Assembly: GCA_049366815.1 (NCBI GenBank)
Contig: JBMNCO010000019.1
Span: forward strand, 1-16,985
DNA length: 16,985 nt
Reading direction: 5' to 3'
Source of the DNA: CAYNYM01 sp049366815
Lineage (GTDB): Bacteria > Desulfobacterota > DSM-4660 > Desulfatiglandales > HGW-15
A program made the position numbers and the translations under genes. Shown here in pieces: positions 1 through 8,117 of the stretch. The notes under the pieces are model-generated. The model made no database searches and had not been told where the DNA came from. It saw only the letters and a program-made list of their open reading frames with translations. Positions within the stretch are counted from its first letter, which is position 1; every line of letters begins with the position of its first letter.

Positions 1-36
1 TTAATCATAGCCTATTTATTTAAAGAATAAAATCGT

Positions 37-65
37 TTGACTTTAAACCTCTTTTTAATTAAGTT
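37..65 (+). promoter_or_regulatory. Putative sigma70-like promoter of queA
   Basis: A -35-like TTGACT lies at 37-42, and 17 bases later TAAGTT at 60-65 could serve as a weak -10. The surrounding 90 bases are very AT-rich compared with the genes. The start codon of queA would then lie about 20 bases after the transcription start. The -35 is good and the -10 poor, so this is a tentative call. Confidence 0.35.
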
Positions 66-90
66 AGCGTTTTTAAATTAGTATTATTAA

Positions 91-1146
91 ATGTTTAACA
101 TTGAAGATTACAACTACGAACTGCCGGATGACTTGATTGCCCAAGTCCCTGCCTCCATGCGTGATAGTTCTCGTCTTCTCTTTGTTAAACGTGACAGGGG
201 GACCATCACTGATTGTCATTTTCGGGAACTCCCCCACTTGTTACACCCCGGTGACATCCTGGTCGTGAATAACACCAGGGTTGTTCCTGCCAGGCTTTTC
301 GGCCGAAAGGAAACCGGTGGGCACGTTGAGGTCCTAGTCCTGGGGCGTTCAGGAGACGAGCCCCGGGAAGCCAATCTCCGTTGGTGCCTTTTGAAATCCT
401 CAAAGCGCCCTCAAAGAGGGACCCTTCTGCTCTTTGAAAAAGGGGTTTCCGGTCAGGTGGAAAATCTTGGAGAGGACGGGCTTGTTCAAATATCCTTTCA
501 GTGCCCGACATCCATTGATTCATTTTTGGATGATGAGGGCGTTATGCCCTTGCCCCCCTATATCAAAAGGAAGAGGGACAATGGACTCTCTTTATTGGAC
601 CGGGAAAGGTATCAGACTGTATTTTCCAGAGAAACGGGTGCGGTGGCTGCACCCACAGCCGGTCTTCACTTTACTGAGACGCTCATTGAGGAGCTGAGGC
701 AAACGGGCATCCTCATCGTGGAATTGACACTCCACGTCGGGCACGGGACCTTCAGACCCGTCAGGGCAAGGGACATACGAAATCATAAACTGGGCGAGGA
801 AAGATTCTTTTTGAGTGAGGAAGCGGCGGAGGCCATTAATCTCTGTAAAAGGAAAGGGGGTCGCGTCATCGCCGTGGGGACCACCGTGGTAAGGACCTTG
901 GAAACCTTGGCGACGTCCCAAGATGAAATCTCACCAGGGGGCGGGAAAACGGGACTTCTCATTACACCGGGCCATACCTTTCACGCGGTTGACGGCATGA
1001 TCACCAACTTTCATCTCCCAAAGTCTTCTCTCCTTTTTCTCGTTTCCGCATTTGCCGGGCTTGACTTGGTAAAGAGGGCCTATGCCTGGGCCGTGGAAAA
1101 GCGTTACAGGTTTTACAGCTATGGAGACGCTATGATGATTGTCTGA
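91..1146 (+). CDS. queA: S-adenosylmethionine:tRNA ribosyltransferase-isomerase QueA
   Basis: This cytoplasmic enzyme transfers and isomerises the ribosyl group of S-adenosylmethionine onto 7-aminomethyl-7-deazaguanine in tRNA, giving epoxyqueuosine, the step after Tgt. At 351 residues it has the usual family length. Family signatures run from end to end: RDSSRLL near the N-terminus, DILVVNNTRVVPARLFG, LPPYIKR, AAPTAGLHFT, HVGHGTFRPVR, TTVVRTLETLA, TNFHLPKSSLLFLVSAFAG, and RFYSYGDAMMI at the C-terminus. The ATG at 91 is preceded directly by an in-frame TAA (88-90), so no earlier start is possible, and the sequence after it matches the family's first residues (EDYNYELPDDLIAQ). No Shine-Dalgarno motif is visible before it. 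It is followed by tgt, its pathway partner, after 325 non-coding bases. Confidence 0.97.
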   Translation: MFNIEDYNYELPDDLIAQVPASMRDSSRLLFVKRDRGTITDCHFRELPHLLHPGDILVVNNTRVVPARLFGRKETGGHVEVLVLGRSGDEPREANLRWCLLKSSKRPQRGTLLLFEKGVSGQVENLGEDGLVQISFQCPTSIDSFLDDEGVMPLPPYIKRKRDNGLSLLDRERYQTVFSRETGAVAAPTAGLHFTETLIEELRQTGILIVELTLHVGHGTFRPVRARDIRNHKLGEERFFLSEEAAEAINLCKRKGGRVIAVGTTVVRTLETLATSQDEISPGGGKTGLLITPGHTFHAVDGMITNFHLPKSSLLFLVSAFAGLDLVKRAYAWAVEKRYRFYSYGDAMMIV

Positions 1147-1471
1147 GGCCGCCCTTGCCCATGAACGGACGAGGGGGAAAAAGCCGGACATTGAATCAGA
1201 AAACAGTGAATAAATTGTAGCCGTCTGCAACCTGTGATACTGTGTTGAACCCGTTTCCATCCAAAACCACATGATTTCTGGATGGAGCGTTCTGCTATCA
1301 GCATTCAGCGCTCACAGCCTGATGCCTTATCTTCGCATAGCTTTTGCTGATCGCTGCGGGCTGTCAGCGCGAATCCGGGAATACTCATTTCCGGATGTGG
1401 AAGAATCATATTTTGAGCCTTAAAGGGATCATGGTGGTCTCTTTTTAATACCAAATTCAGAACAGAAACTT
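1147..1471. other. Non-coding gap between queA and tgt with several inverted repeats
   Basis: No open frame here resembles a protein. The gap holds TCCATCC (1256-1262) and GGATGGA (1280-1286) as a 7-bp inverted repeat with a 17-base loop. A cluster of TCAGC/GCTGA words lies at 1297-1368. A stronger hairpin is formed by ATCCGGGAAT (1373-1382) and ATTTCCGGAT (1387-1396), 10 bp with one G-U pair and a 4-base loop. None is followed by a clean T-run, so I do not call a terminator. The stretch may hold a processing site, a tgt leader or remnants of a dispersed repeat; the sequence alone does not decide. Confidence 0.5.
1373..1396. repeat. Hairpin-forming inverted repeat upstream of tgt
   Basis: Two 10-base arms, ATCCGGGAAT and ATTTCCGGAT, flank the tetraloop ACTC, with one G-U pair when read as + strand RNA. 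It ends 75 bases before the tgt start. The lack of a following T-run argues against an intrinsic terminator. It could be an RNA-stability or regulatory element, or a copy of a dispersed palindromic repeat. Confidence 0.5.
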
Positions 1472-2602
1472 TTGAGCATCTTGAATTTCAGGGTTCTTTA
1501 CAAAAAAAATACGGTCCGGGCCAGGATATGCGAGGTCAAGACCCCCCACGGCTGTTTTGAAACACCGGTTTTTATGCCCGTGGGCACCCAGGCTTCAGTA
1601 AAGTCCCTTTGCCCTGAAGACCTGGAAGAGATCGGGGTAAGGATTATATTGTCCAACACCTATCATCTCTATCTCAGACCGGGCCACGGCACCATCGAAA
1701 AACTTGGCGGGCTTCACCGGTTTATGGACTGGAATAGGCCTATTCTGACGGACAGTGGAGGCTTTCAGGTCTTCAGCCTAGCCAAGCTCAGGCACATCTC
1801 TGATGACGGGGTTACCTTTCAGTCCCATCTGGACGGTTCCAAGCACTTCATCGGCCCAAACGAGGCTATGGAGATTCAACGGGCACTGGGGAGCGACATC
1901 ATGATGGCCTTTGATGAGTGCGCTCCCTATCCGGCCGATCATGAATATGTTCGGAATTCGGTCAGGTTGACCAGCCTTTGGGCGGAAAGATGCCTTGCGC
2001 ATAAAGGGAACAGCCCCCAGGCCCTCTTCGGAATCGTTCAGGGCGGCGTGTACCGCGACCTGAGGGAAATGAGTGCCAAGGATCTTGTGTCCATGAATTT
2101 TGATGGCTACGCCTTGGGCGGCCTCTCCGTCGGCGAGGATATGGAGACGCGCCTCAGCGTGATCAAAGAGACCGTGCCCCTCCTTCCGGAAGACAAACCC
2201 GTCTACCTCATGGGTGTGGGGAAACCTGAAGATATCGTGGAAGCCGCTCTTCTGGGTGTGGACATGTTTGATTGTGTCATGCCCACGAGAAACGCCAGGA
2301 ACGGGACTCTGTTTACGAAAAGGGGCAGGATTGTGATCAAAAACGCCTGTTACACAGAGGATCACCGGCCCATTGAAGAGGACTGCGGTTGCTACACATG
2401 CTCCCGCTTTTCCAGGGCCTATCTCAGGCATCTTTTCATGGCCAGGGAAATCTTGTCCTACAGACTGAATACCATTCACAACCTTTTTTATTACACGCGT
2501 CTTATGGAAAAGATCAGGGAAGCGATCCAAAAGGATGCTCTGGAAGAATTCAGACTTGAGTTTTACGCCCGGCGGCAAGAGGGATGTGAAAACAATCCGT
2601 AA
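1472..2602 (+). CDS. tgt: Queuine/preQ1 tRNA-guanine transglycosylase Tgt
   Basis: Tgt exchanges guanine-34 of GUN-anticodon tRNAs for preQ1, the base-exchange step before QueA. The 376-residue length is normal. The general acid/base Asp is D94 in LTDSGGFQVFSL, and the nucleophile is D267 in VDMFDCVMPTRNARNG. Substrate-pocket motifs FGIVQGG (186-192) and ALGGLSVGE (214-222) are intact. The zinc site is C305, C307, C310 and H336 (DCGCYTC ... TIHN). The start is a TTG at 1472. A second in-frame TTG at 1481 is possible, since family similarity only begins near FRVL (residue 6), and neither has a clear Shine-Dalgarno. Being next to queA supports a shared role in queuosine synthesis. Confidence 0.97.
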   Translation: MSILNFRVLYKKNTVRARICEVKTPHGCFETPVFMPVGTQASVKSLCPEDLEEIGVRIILSNTYHLYLRPGHGTIEKLGGLHRFMDWNRPILTDSGGFQVFSLAKLRHISDDGVTFQSHLDGSKHFIGPNEAMEIQRALGSDIMMAFDECAPYPADHEYVRNSVRLTSLWAERCLAHKGNSPQALFGIVQGGVYRDLREMSAKDLVSMNFDGYALGGLSVGEDMETRLSVIKETVPLLPEDKPVYLMGVGKPEDIVEAALLGVDMFDCVMPTRNARNGTLFTKRGRIVIKNACYTEDHRPIEEDCGCYTCSRFSRAYLRHLFMAREILSYRLNTIHNLFYYTRLMEKIREAIQKDALEEFRLEFYARRQEGCENNP

Positions 2603-2725
2603 AAAAGGTCTGGGCCTGCGATGAAAGACGATAAGACTCGTTGAGAAGGTCACTGGTCAGCCCCTTTGTGGCACTCAACAATGAAAACATTTTGCCCCTA
2701 ATATAAATCAGATGGAGGTATCACA

Positions 2726-3061
2726 ATGAATTTTTTGGCATATGCTATGGGAACGGGCGGCACAGGCGGTACAGGCGGAGGGGGAGGATTTGGCGCCTTC
2801 GTGCCCATTATTATCATGTTTGCAATCTTCTATTTTTTGCTGATACGCCCTCAACAAAAAAAAGCAAAGCAGCACAGGGCACTCCTATCTTCTATAAAAA
2901 AGGGGGACAAGGTGGTGAGTTCCGGAGGGCTCCACGGCATCGTGACCGGTCTCACTGATGATGTAGTGACCGTGGAAATAGCCCCCAAGGTGAGGGTGAA
3001 GATATCCAGAGCATCTATCGGCGGAGTTATAAGGAAGGCGGATGCCAGTCCGCAGGAATAA
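2726..3061 (+). CDS. yajC: Preprotein translocase accessory subunit YajC
   Basis: YajC is a small inner-membrane protein that associates with SecDF and assists SecYEG-dependent export. The 111-residue product has a Gly/Thr-rich N-terminus (residues 9-22), one transmembrane helix at about 24-40 (FVPIIIMFAIFYFLLI), and the family hallmark RPQQKKAKQH right after the membrane. A soluble tail follows with KKGDKVVSSGGLHGIVTGL. The ATG at 2726 has a good ribosome binding site, GGAGG at 2714-2718. It lies 123 bases after tgt and 48 before secD, the classical tgt-yajC-secD-secF order, so co-transcription is likely. Confidence 0.96.
   Translation: MNFLAYAMGTGGTGGTGGGGGFGAFVPIIIMFAIFYFLLIRPQQKKAKQHRALLSSIKKGDKVVSSGGLHGIVTGLTDDVVTVEIAPKVRVKISRASIGGVIRKADASPQE
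2756..2782 (+). repeat. Short tandem 9-bp repeat in yajC encoding Gly-rich tract
   Basis: GGCGGCACA, GGCGGTACA and GGCGGAGGG follow one another in the coding frame and encode a GGT-type glycine tract just before the transmembrane helix. The unit is in frame, so gain or loss of a copy would keep the gene open. Confidence 0.6.
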
Positions 3062-3109
3062 GCAGGACACGGTTTTGTGCCCGCGGGACGCGGGATAAAG
3101 GAGTGAACA

Positions 3110-4711
3110 GTGGCAAAGAATTTAGGCTGGAGAGGTGTTATTGCGGCTCTTTTCATTCTGGCGGCGGCCCTCTATTTGGTGCCTTCCATCTGTGGAAATC
3201 TTCCTCCATGGTGGTCCGGCGCTCTGCCCCAGGAAAAAATTCATTTGGGGCTGGACCTTCAGGGAGGCATGCATCTTGTCCTGGAAGTGGAAGCAAAAAA
3301 GGCGGTTGAAAGCAGCCTGGAGAGAGTCGTGGAGGAGCTGAAACATGACTTCCGAACAAAGAAGATACGTTACCAGGAGTTAAAGCGGCGAGCTGGAGAT
3401 GGAATCGATGTCACCCTCATGAGGGAGGAAGATGTATCCCAGTTCAGGGATTTGATCGCGAGTAATTACCTCGATTTTGGGATTAAAGACCGCGGCTCAG
3501 AGGGACAAGGGCCATCCTTTCAGCTTGTCCTTGATGAAAAGGCCAGGACCCATACCATGAAGATGGCAACGGATCAGGCCCTGGAGACCATTCGAAACCG
3601 GATTGATGAATTCGGTGTCAGCGAGCCCGACATCAGGCCCCAGGAAGATTTCAGAATTCTGATTCAACTTCCCGGCATTCAGGACCCCAAAAGGGCCATA
3701 GAACTGCTCGGCAAAACCGCCCTTCTCGAATTCAAGCTGGTTGATGAAGAAAACAGCATCGAATCGGCCTTGGAAGGAAACATGCCCGTCGGCAGTGAAA
3801 TACTCAAAGAGATCGTCATTGATTCGAGAACAGGGAGCAAAAGGGAGATCCCCTACCTTCTGAAGCGCCGGACGCTTCTGACGGGCGAGTACCTTACCGA
3901 TGCCATGGTGCAGATCGATAGTCAATACAATGAGCCCTATGTCTCTATTTCCTTTGATGCACGCGGCGCCAGGCTTTTTGAGCGGATCACCGGCGATAAT
4001 ATCGGCAAGAGGCTTGCCATTGTACTCGACAACCATGTATATTCCGCGCCCGTGATTAGAGATAAGATCGCCGGCGGCAAGGCCCAGATCACCGGTGCCT
4101 TTACCATGGATGAGGCACGGGATCTGGCGATTGTCCTGCGGGCAGGCGCCCTCCCGGCACCGGTGAAAATATTGGAGGAGAGGACGGTGGGTCCGTCCCT
4201 GGGAAAGGATTCCATTGACAAGGGCTTCAAATCCATGCTCATCGGAGGCATCGTGGTGATCATCTTCATGGTCATCTATTATGGACTTTCCGGTCTGGTT
4301 GCAGACATGGCCCTTTTTCTCAATATCCTCTTTATCATGGCGGGACTGGCATTTTTCGGGGCGACCCTGACCCTGCCCGGCATCGCGGGCATCATCCTGA
4401 CCATAGGAATGGCCGTGGACGCCAATGTCCTTGTGTTCGAGAGGATTCGAGAGGAGTTGAGGCTGGGTAAACCCCCAAGAGCCGCAATAGAAGGGGGCTA
4501 CAGCAAGGCCATCGTGACCATTCTCGACGCCAATGTCACGACCTTTATCGTCGCTCTGGTCCTGTTTCAATTCGGAACAGGTCCAGTCAGAGGTTTCGCC
4601 GTCACGCTCAGCATCGGCATCGCGGCCAGTTTTCTGACCGCCGTGTTCATGACACGCATCGTTTTCGACTATTTTTATGTCTTCCGAAAGTGGAAGAGAT
4701 TGAGCATCTGA
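3110..4711 (+). CDS. secD: Protein translocase subunit SecD
   Basis: SecD is an inner-membrane RND-type subunit that, with SecF, uses the proton-motive force to pull exported proteins out at the periplasmic side. The 533-residue protein has an N-terminal transmembrane helix (about 8-25), the conserved KIHLGLDLQGGMHLVLEV segment, a large periplasmic domain with RNRIDEFGVSEPDIRPQ and IQLPGIQDP, and a C-terminal bundle of five helices. The bundle carries GMAVDANVLVFERIREE, the hallmark SecD motif with its membrane-embedded Asp. The GTG start at 3110 is chosen because AAAGGAG lies at 3097-3103, six bases upstream. It is followed after 46 bases by secF. Confidence 0.97.
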   Translation: MAKNLGWRGVIAALFILAAALYLVPSICGNLPPWWSGALPQEKIHLGLDLQGGMHLVLEVEAKKAVESSLERVVEELKHDFRTKKIRYQELKRRAGDGIDVTLMREEDVSQFRDLIASNYLDFGIKDRGSEGQGPSFQLVLDEKARTHTMKMATDQALETIRNRIDEFGVSEPDIRPQEDFRILIQLPGIQDPKRAIELLGKTALLEFKLVDEENSIESALEGNMPVGSEILKEIVIDSRTGSKREIPYLLKRRTLLTGEYLTDAMVQIDSQYNEPYVSISFDARGARLFERITGDNIGKRLAIVLDNHVYSAPVIRDKIAGGKAQITGAFTMDEARDLAIVLRAGALPAPVKILEERTVGPSLGKDSIDKGFKSMLIGGIVVIIFMVIYYGLSGLVADMALFLNILFIMAGLAFFGATLTLPGIAGIILTIGMAVDANVLVFERIREELRLGKPPRAAIEGGYSKAIVTILDANVTTFIVALVLFQFGTGPVRGFAVTLSIGIAASFLTAVFMTRIVFDYFYVFRKWKRLSI

Positions 4712-4757
4712 TCATCTCCAAAGACTTTCCGACATTACTCATGAGGTAGGTAATTCT

Positions 4758-5822
4758 ATGGAATTTATAAAACCGGGAATCAACATTGATTTTATCGGGA
4801 AAAGGAAACTGGCCATGTTTTTTTCCCTGGGCATGATCATTGCCACCATACTCCTGCTTGTCTGGAGGAACGGGCCGAACTACGGCGTGGACTTTTCCGG
4901 TGGCATCCTCATTCAGGCCAAATTGGAACAAAAAAAGACCCCGGATGAGATCAGAAAGGCCCTTGAAGCGATTCAACTCCATGACAGCATCATCCAGGAA
5001 TTCGGTGAAGAAGGCCAGTTCGAGTACTTGATCAGGGTCAGAACCACCGATGTCGAACTGGCGGGACTGGACATGCAAGTAAGACAGGCCCTTATCGACT
5101 ATTTCGGTAAAGGCGTTGAGATCCGTCGAGTCGAGATGGTGGGCCCCAAGGTGGGGAGTGACCTCAGGCAAAAGGCCCTTTTCGCCATCTTTTATTCTAT
5201 TCTTTTTATTGCTATCTATATTTCCGGCCGCTTCGAGCATCAGTGGTTGATGAGCATCATCATGGCCCTTTCTCTGGCCCTTGTCGTCTATATCGCCTCA
5301 AGTGTGGGGCTGCCCATCACCTGGTTGATTCTGCTGGCGCTCATTGTCACACTCGGTCTCTGCTGGTTTCTCAGGCTGAAATATGCCCTGGGCGCAATTA
5401 TCGCCCTGATCCATGATGTGGCCATAACGGTCGGGGTATTCGCCCTGACCGACAGAGAGATTTCCCTGTCCATCATCGCGGCCCTACTGACGATTGTCGG
5501 GTATTCCCTAAACGATACCATCGTTGTCTTTGACAGGATCAGGGAAAACCTCGGGCGATTCCATAAACGTAATTTTGCGGAGGTCATGAATGCCAGTATC
5601 AACGAGACCCTTAGCAGGACCATTTTGACCTCCACGACGACCCTTGTCGTTGTGATAGCACTCGTTGTTTTGGGTGGCGGCGTGATCCATGACTTTGCCT
5701 TTGCCCTCTTAATCGGGGTCATTGTCGGCACCTATTCTTCCATCTTCGTAGCGAGCCCGATTCTCCTTATATGGCAGCGCAGATTTTCCAGCAATTCCAA
5801 TTCGAGTAAGGGCTCCCGCTAA
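4758..5822 (+). CDS. secF: Protein translocase subunit SecF with enlarged membrane region
   Basis: SecF pairs with SecD in proton-driven late translocation. Family motifs: NYGVDFSGGILIQ (41-53) after the first helix, KVGSDLRQKALFAI (131-144), KYALGAIIALIHDVAIT (208-224), and GYSLNDTIVVFDRIREN (248-264), the counterpart of the SecD motif. At 354 residues it is longer than the roughly 300 usual for SecF. The extra length is a mostly hydrophobic stretch at about 161-207, between the second helix and the ALGAIIALIHD helix, able to form two further membrane segments (about 165-181 and 187-204). The ATG at 4758 has a modest GAGG at 4743-4746. The enlargement looks like a lineage trait, since both flanks are intact. 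Confidence 0.96.
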   Translation: MEFIKPGINIDFIGKRKLAMFFSLGMIIATILLLVWRNGPNYGVDFSGGILIQAKLEQKKTPDEIRKALEAIQLHDSIIQEFGEEGQFEYLIRVRTTDVELAGLDMQVRQALIDYFGKGVEIRRVEMVGPKVGSDLRQKALFAIFYSILFIAIYISGRFEHQWLMSIIMALSLALVVYIASSVGLPITWLILLALIVTLGLCWFLRLKYALGAIIALIHDVAITVGVFALTDREISLSIIAALLTIVGYSLNDTIVVFDRIRENLGRFHKRNFAEVMNASINETLSRTILTSTTTLVVVIALVVLGGGVIHDFAFALLIGVIVGTYSSIFVASPILLIWQRRFSSNSNSSKGSR

Positions 5823-5836
5823 CAAGGGACGGTTGA

Positions 5837-7639
5837 TTGACAAGAAAAAGGAGAAAACATCCCCGCTCCAGCCATACAACCCTCTGGGTCATCCTTCTTT
5901 TCCTGGTAGGGGTTGCGGCCCTGATCTGGTGGTTCCGCCCCTACCTCTTTCCCGCATCCCCCCAGTTCAATTATCTGGTTATTGAGAAAAACGGCCGGCC
6001 CCTGAAACTCGTCAATGGGGAGGTCCTCCAGCTCAATCCCCGAGACGCACTCAGGATCAGAAAGATATCCTCGAACCGGCTCCTCAATCGCGGTTTCCGC
6101 CTCTTCTGCGATCAGTTTGACATCAATGCCTTCCTCCACGAGAGCCTGACCGTTTCTGACCAGTTGCCCGATAGAGATGCCTTCAGGAAATATTCCTTTC
6201 AGGTGGACGTGAAACACCAAAATCTTTCGGTGGGTCAGGTCAAGATCCTCGTGGAACCGGATCTGGAAGACTGGCTGTCCAAGGTCGACAGGACAATAGA
6301 TCCGGACCGTAAAATTGCCATTCTCGAGAAGGCTGTGGACATCATGCCGGGAAACGCCCAACTCCGGGCGAAGTTGATCCAGGTCTATAAATCACAGCAA
6401 AAATGGTCCGAAGCCGCCCTTGTGCTCGAAAAAACGGCAGAAGAGGACCCCAAGGAAGATATCCTAAAGGAGCTCTTTGAAGCCTACGAGGCCATGGACA
6501 ACCAAGACGGCATGGTTTCCGTCCTGAGGAGGCTGGTCAAACTGTATCCCGAGGATGTTGAGCGCCGGCTTCAACTGGCCCGGCTCCTGGAGGAATCAAA
6601 GAAATCCGCTGAGGCCGTTTCGGTCTATGAGGCGGCACTGGAAAAACTGGACGAAAAGGGCCGTATCCCTGTCTACAAGATACTGGGCTATCTTTACACG
6701 CGACTCGATCAGCCGCAAAAGGCGATTTCTTCATATCTCAAGGCCCTTGAAAAGGACCAAGATGATGTGAATCTCTATTACAACCTCTCCAGCCTTTATG
6801 AAAAATCCGGGCAACAGGTCCAGGCCGATTCCTATCTGGCCAAGGCCCTTGATCTTCAAACCGAAGATTTAGGGGCTCGGCTGGCCTTGGCGGAGAGGCT
6901 TATCAAAAGGGGGGAGTTGAAAAAGGCAGAAATCCATGTTCGTGAGGTCTTGAAAAAAAGGCCCGATTCCCTCGAGGCCCTCGGGCTCATGATTCCTATC
7001 ACGGAGGCCAAGAACGACAAAGGGGATCTCATCAGTCTTTACAAGAAGATCCTGTCCCTCGATCCCAAGAATGAGACCATCATCTTCAACCTTGGAGTCC
7101 TTGAATATGAGGCCGGGCATCTGGCCGACAGCGCCTCTTATTTCAAGGAATATGTGACCCGGCATCCCAAGGACAAGGATACCCACACCTTTTTGTTTGA
7201 TATCTACAAAAAGCAGAAGAAATGGGAAGCCGCCTTTTCCGAGGCCCAAACCCTTATTGCCCTCGATCCAAAGGAGACGGCCCCCTACTTTTATATCTTC
7301 GAGTATTTCAACAATCGCGGCGAATTCGAAAAGATGATCGAAGTTGCGGGAAAGGGCCTTAAAGGTCACCCTGATAACACGGAAATGAGAGAATATCTGG
7401 TCCTCGCCTATCTGAAAACAGGCAAGGATGATCAGGCCCTCAAGGAAATGCAGGAAATACTGACGGTCCGTCCCAAGGACGTCCCCTTGCTCCTCCAAAC
7501 GGCCAAGCTTCATGAAAAACAAGGGAACTGGAAAAGCGCCCTCGATACCTACAAAAAGGTCCTGGACTTGCGTCCCGGCCATGAAGAGGCCGAAGAGGCT
7601 TACCTGAGGATGCGATTAAAGGTGTTGCCCCGTGAATAA
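5837..7639 (+). CDS. Membrane-anchored tetratricopeptide-repeat protein
   Basis: This 600-residue protein has a basic N-terminus (RKRRKHPR), one transmembrane helix at about 16-34, a region of about 110 residues of unrecognised fold (about 40-150), and then a long array of TPR-type helical pairs to the C-terminus (for example AISSYLKALEKDQDDVNLYY and ALDTYKKVLDLRPGHEEAEE). This layout suggests a membrane-tethered scaffold with the repeats outside or inside according to topology; the positive N-terminus predicts the repeats on the periplasmic side. The start is TTG at 5837 with AAGGGA at 5824-5829. It follows secF by 14 bases and its stop overlaps the next gene's start, so it appears to be in the same operon. 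No specific function can be assigned. Confidence 0.85.
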   Translation: MTRKRRKHPRSSHTTLWVILLFLVGVAALIWWFRPYLFPASPQFNYLVIEKNGRPLKLVNGEVLQLNPRDALRIRKISSNRLLNRGFRLFCDQFDINAFLHESLTVSDQLPDRDAFRKYSFQVDVKHQNLSVGQVKILVEPDLEDWLSKVDRTIDPDRKIAILEKAVDIMPGNAQLRAKLIQVYKSQQKWSEAALVLEKTAEEDPKEDILKELFEAYEAMDNQDGMVSVLRRLVKLYPEDVERRLQLARLLEESKKSAEAVSVYEAALEKLDEKGRIPVYKILGYLYTRLDQPQKAISSYLKALEKDQDDVNLYYNLSSLYEKSGQQVQADSYLAKALDLQTEDLGARLALAERLIKRGELKKAEIHVREVLKKRPDSLEALGLMIPITEAKNDKGDLISLYKKILSLDPKNETIIFNLGVLEYEAGHLADSASYFKEYVTRHPKDKDTHTFLFDIYKKQKKWEAAFSEAQTLIALDPKETAPYFYIFEYFNNRGEFEKMIEVAGKGLKGHPDNTEMREYLVLAYLKTGKDDQALKEMQEILTVRPKDVPLLLQTAKLHEKQGNWKSALDTYKKVLDLRPGHEEAEEAYLRMRLKVLPRE

Positions 7640-8102
7640 AAATCCCCCTAAGCCTCATTACCACGTGGCTGCAGGGCTTATCTGGCAGGACGGAAAGGTG
7701 TTGATAACAAAACGCCCGGAAGGAACCCATCTTGCCGGACTGTGGGAGTTTCCCGGAGGCAAACAGGAACCCTACGAGACCCTCCGAACCTGTTTAGAAA
7801 GGGAACTGCGTGAAGAACTGGGCATCAAGGTGAGGGTAGACCGGCATTTTATCTCTGTGGATTACGAATACGACACCAAGTCCATTACCCTCCATGTCTT
7901 CCATTGCACCGGCCTGACAGGCCGCCCTGTCGCCCTGGAGGGGCAGGAATCCCGGTGGGTCGATCCCGCAGGCCTTCACAGATACACGTTCCCTCCGCCC
8001 GACAAAGCGGTAATTGAGGCACTAAAGTCCGAAAACGGCGCCGAGAACTCCTCTGGCCCTCCGCACACGCGCGCCTGCCGACAGCTTCTTCAGAAAAAAT
8101 GA
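7632..8102 (+). CDS. Nudix hydrolase, MutT-like (8-oxo-dGTP diphosphatase family)
   Basis: The protein has 156 residues and a perfect Nudix box, GX5EX7RELXEEXGI, from G43 to I65, in which the RE and EE residues bind the catalytic metals. The preceding FPGG and VLITKRPEGTHLAGLWEFPG resemble MutT/CTP-pyrophosphohydrolase proteins that remove oxidised nucleotides such as 8-oxo-dGTP. WVDP and TFPPPDKAVIEAL near residues 110-135 also fit MutT. The exact substrate is inferred, since Nudix specificity varies. The GTG start at 7632 lies inside the last codons of the TPR gene (8-base overlap), which implies translational coupling. The last 20 or so residues (GPPHTRACRQLLQKK) extend beyond the core fold. 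It converges with the M48 gene across only 15 bases. Confidence 0.9.
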   Translation: MNKNPPKPHYHVAAGLIWQDGKVLITKRPEGTHLAGLWEFPGGKQEPYETLRTCLERELREELGIKVRVDRHFISVDYEYDTKSITLHVFHCTGLTGRPVALEGQESRWVDPAGLHRYTFPPPDKAVIEALKSENGAENSSGPPHTRACRQLLQKK

Positions 8103-8117
8103 GAACATGCCTGAGAC

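Noticed and set aside
931..1304. Small - strand open frames spanning the end of queA and the following gap
   Set aside because: No ribosome binding site, no family resemblance, and overlap with queA; the gap looks non-coding.
1778..2653. 291-codon open frame on the - strand opposite tgt
   Set aside because: Antisense shadow; Tgt active-site and zinc residues are on the + strand.
3080..3094. CCCGC/GCGGG hairpin between yajC and secD
   Set aside because: Five base pairs and no T-run, in a short intercistronic spacer; not enough for a terminator or regulatory call.
3497..4570. 357-codon open frame on the - strand opposite secD
   Set aside because: Antisense shadow; the secD frame carries all the conserved motifs.
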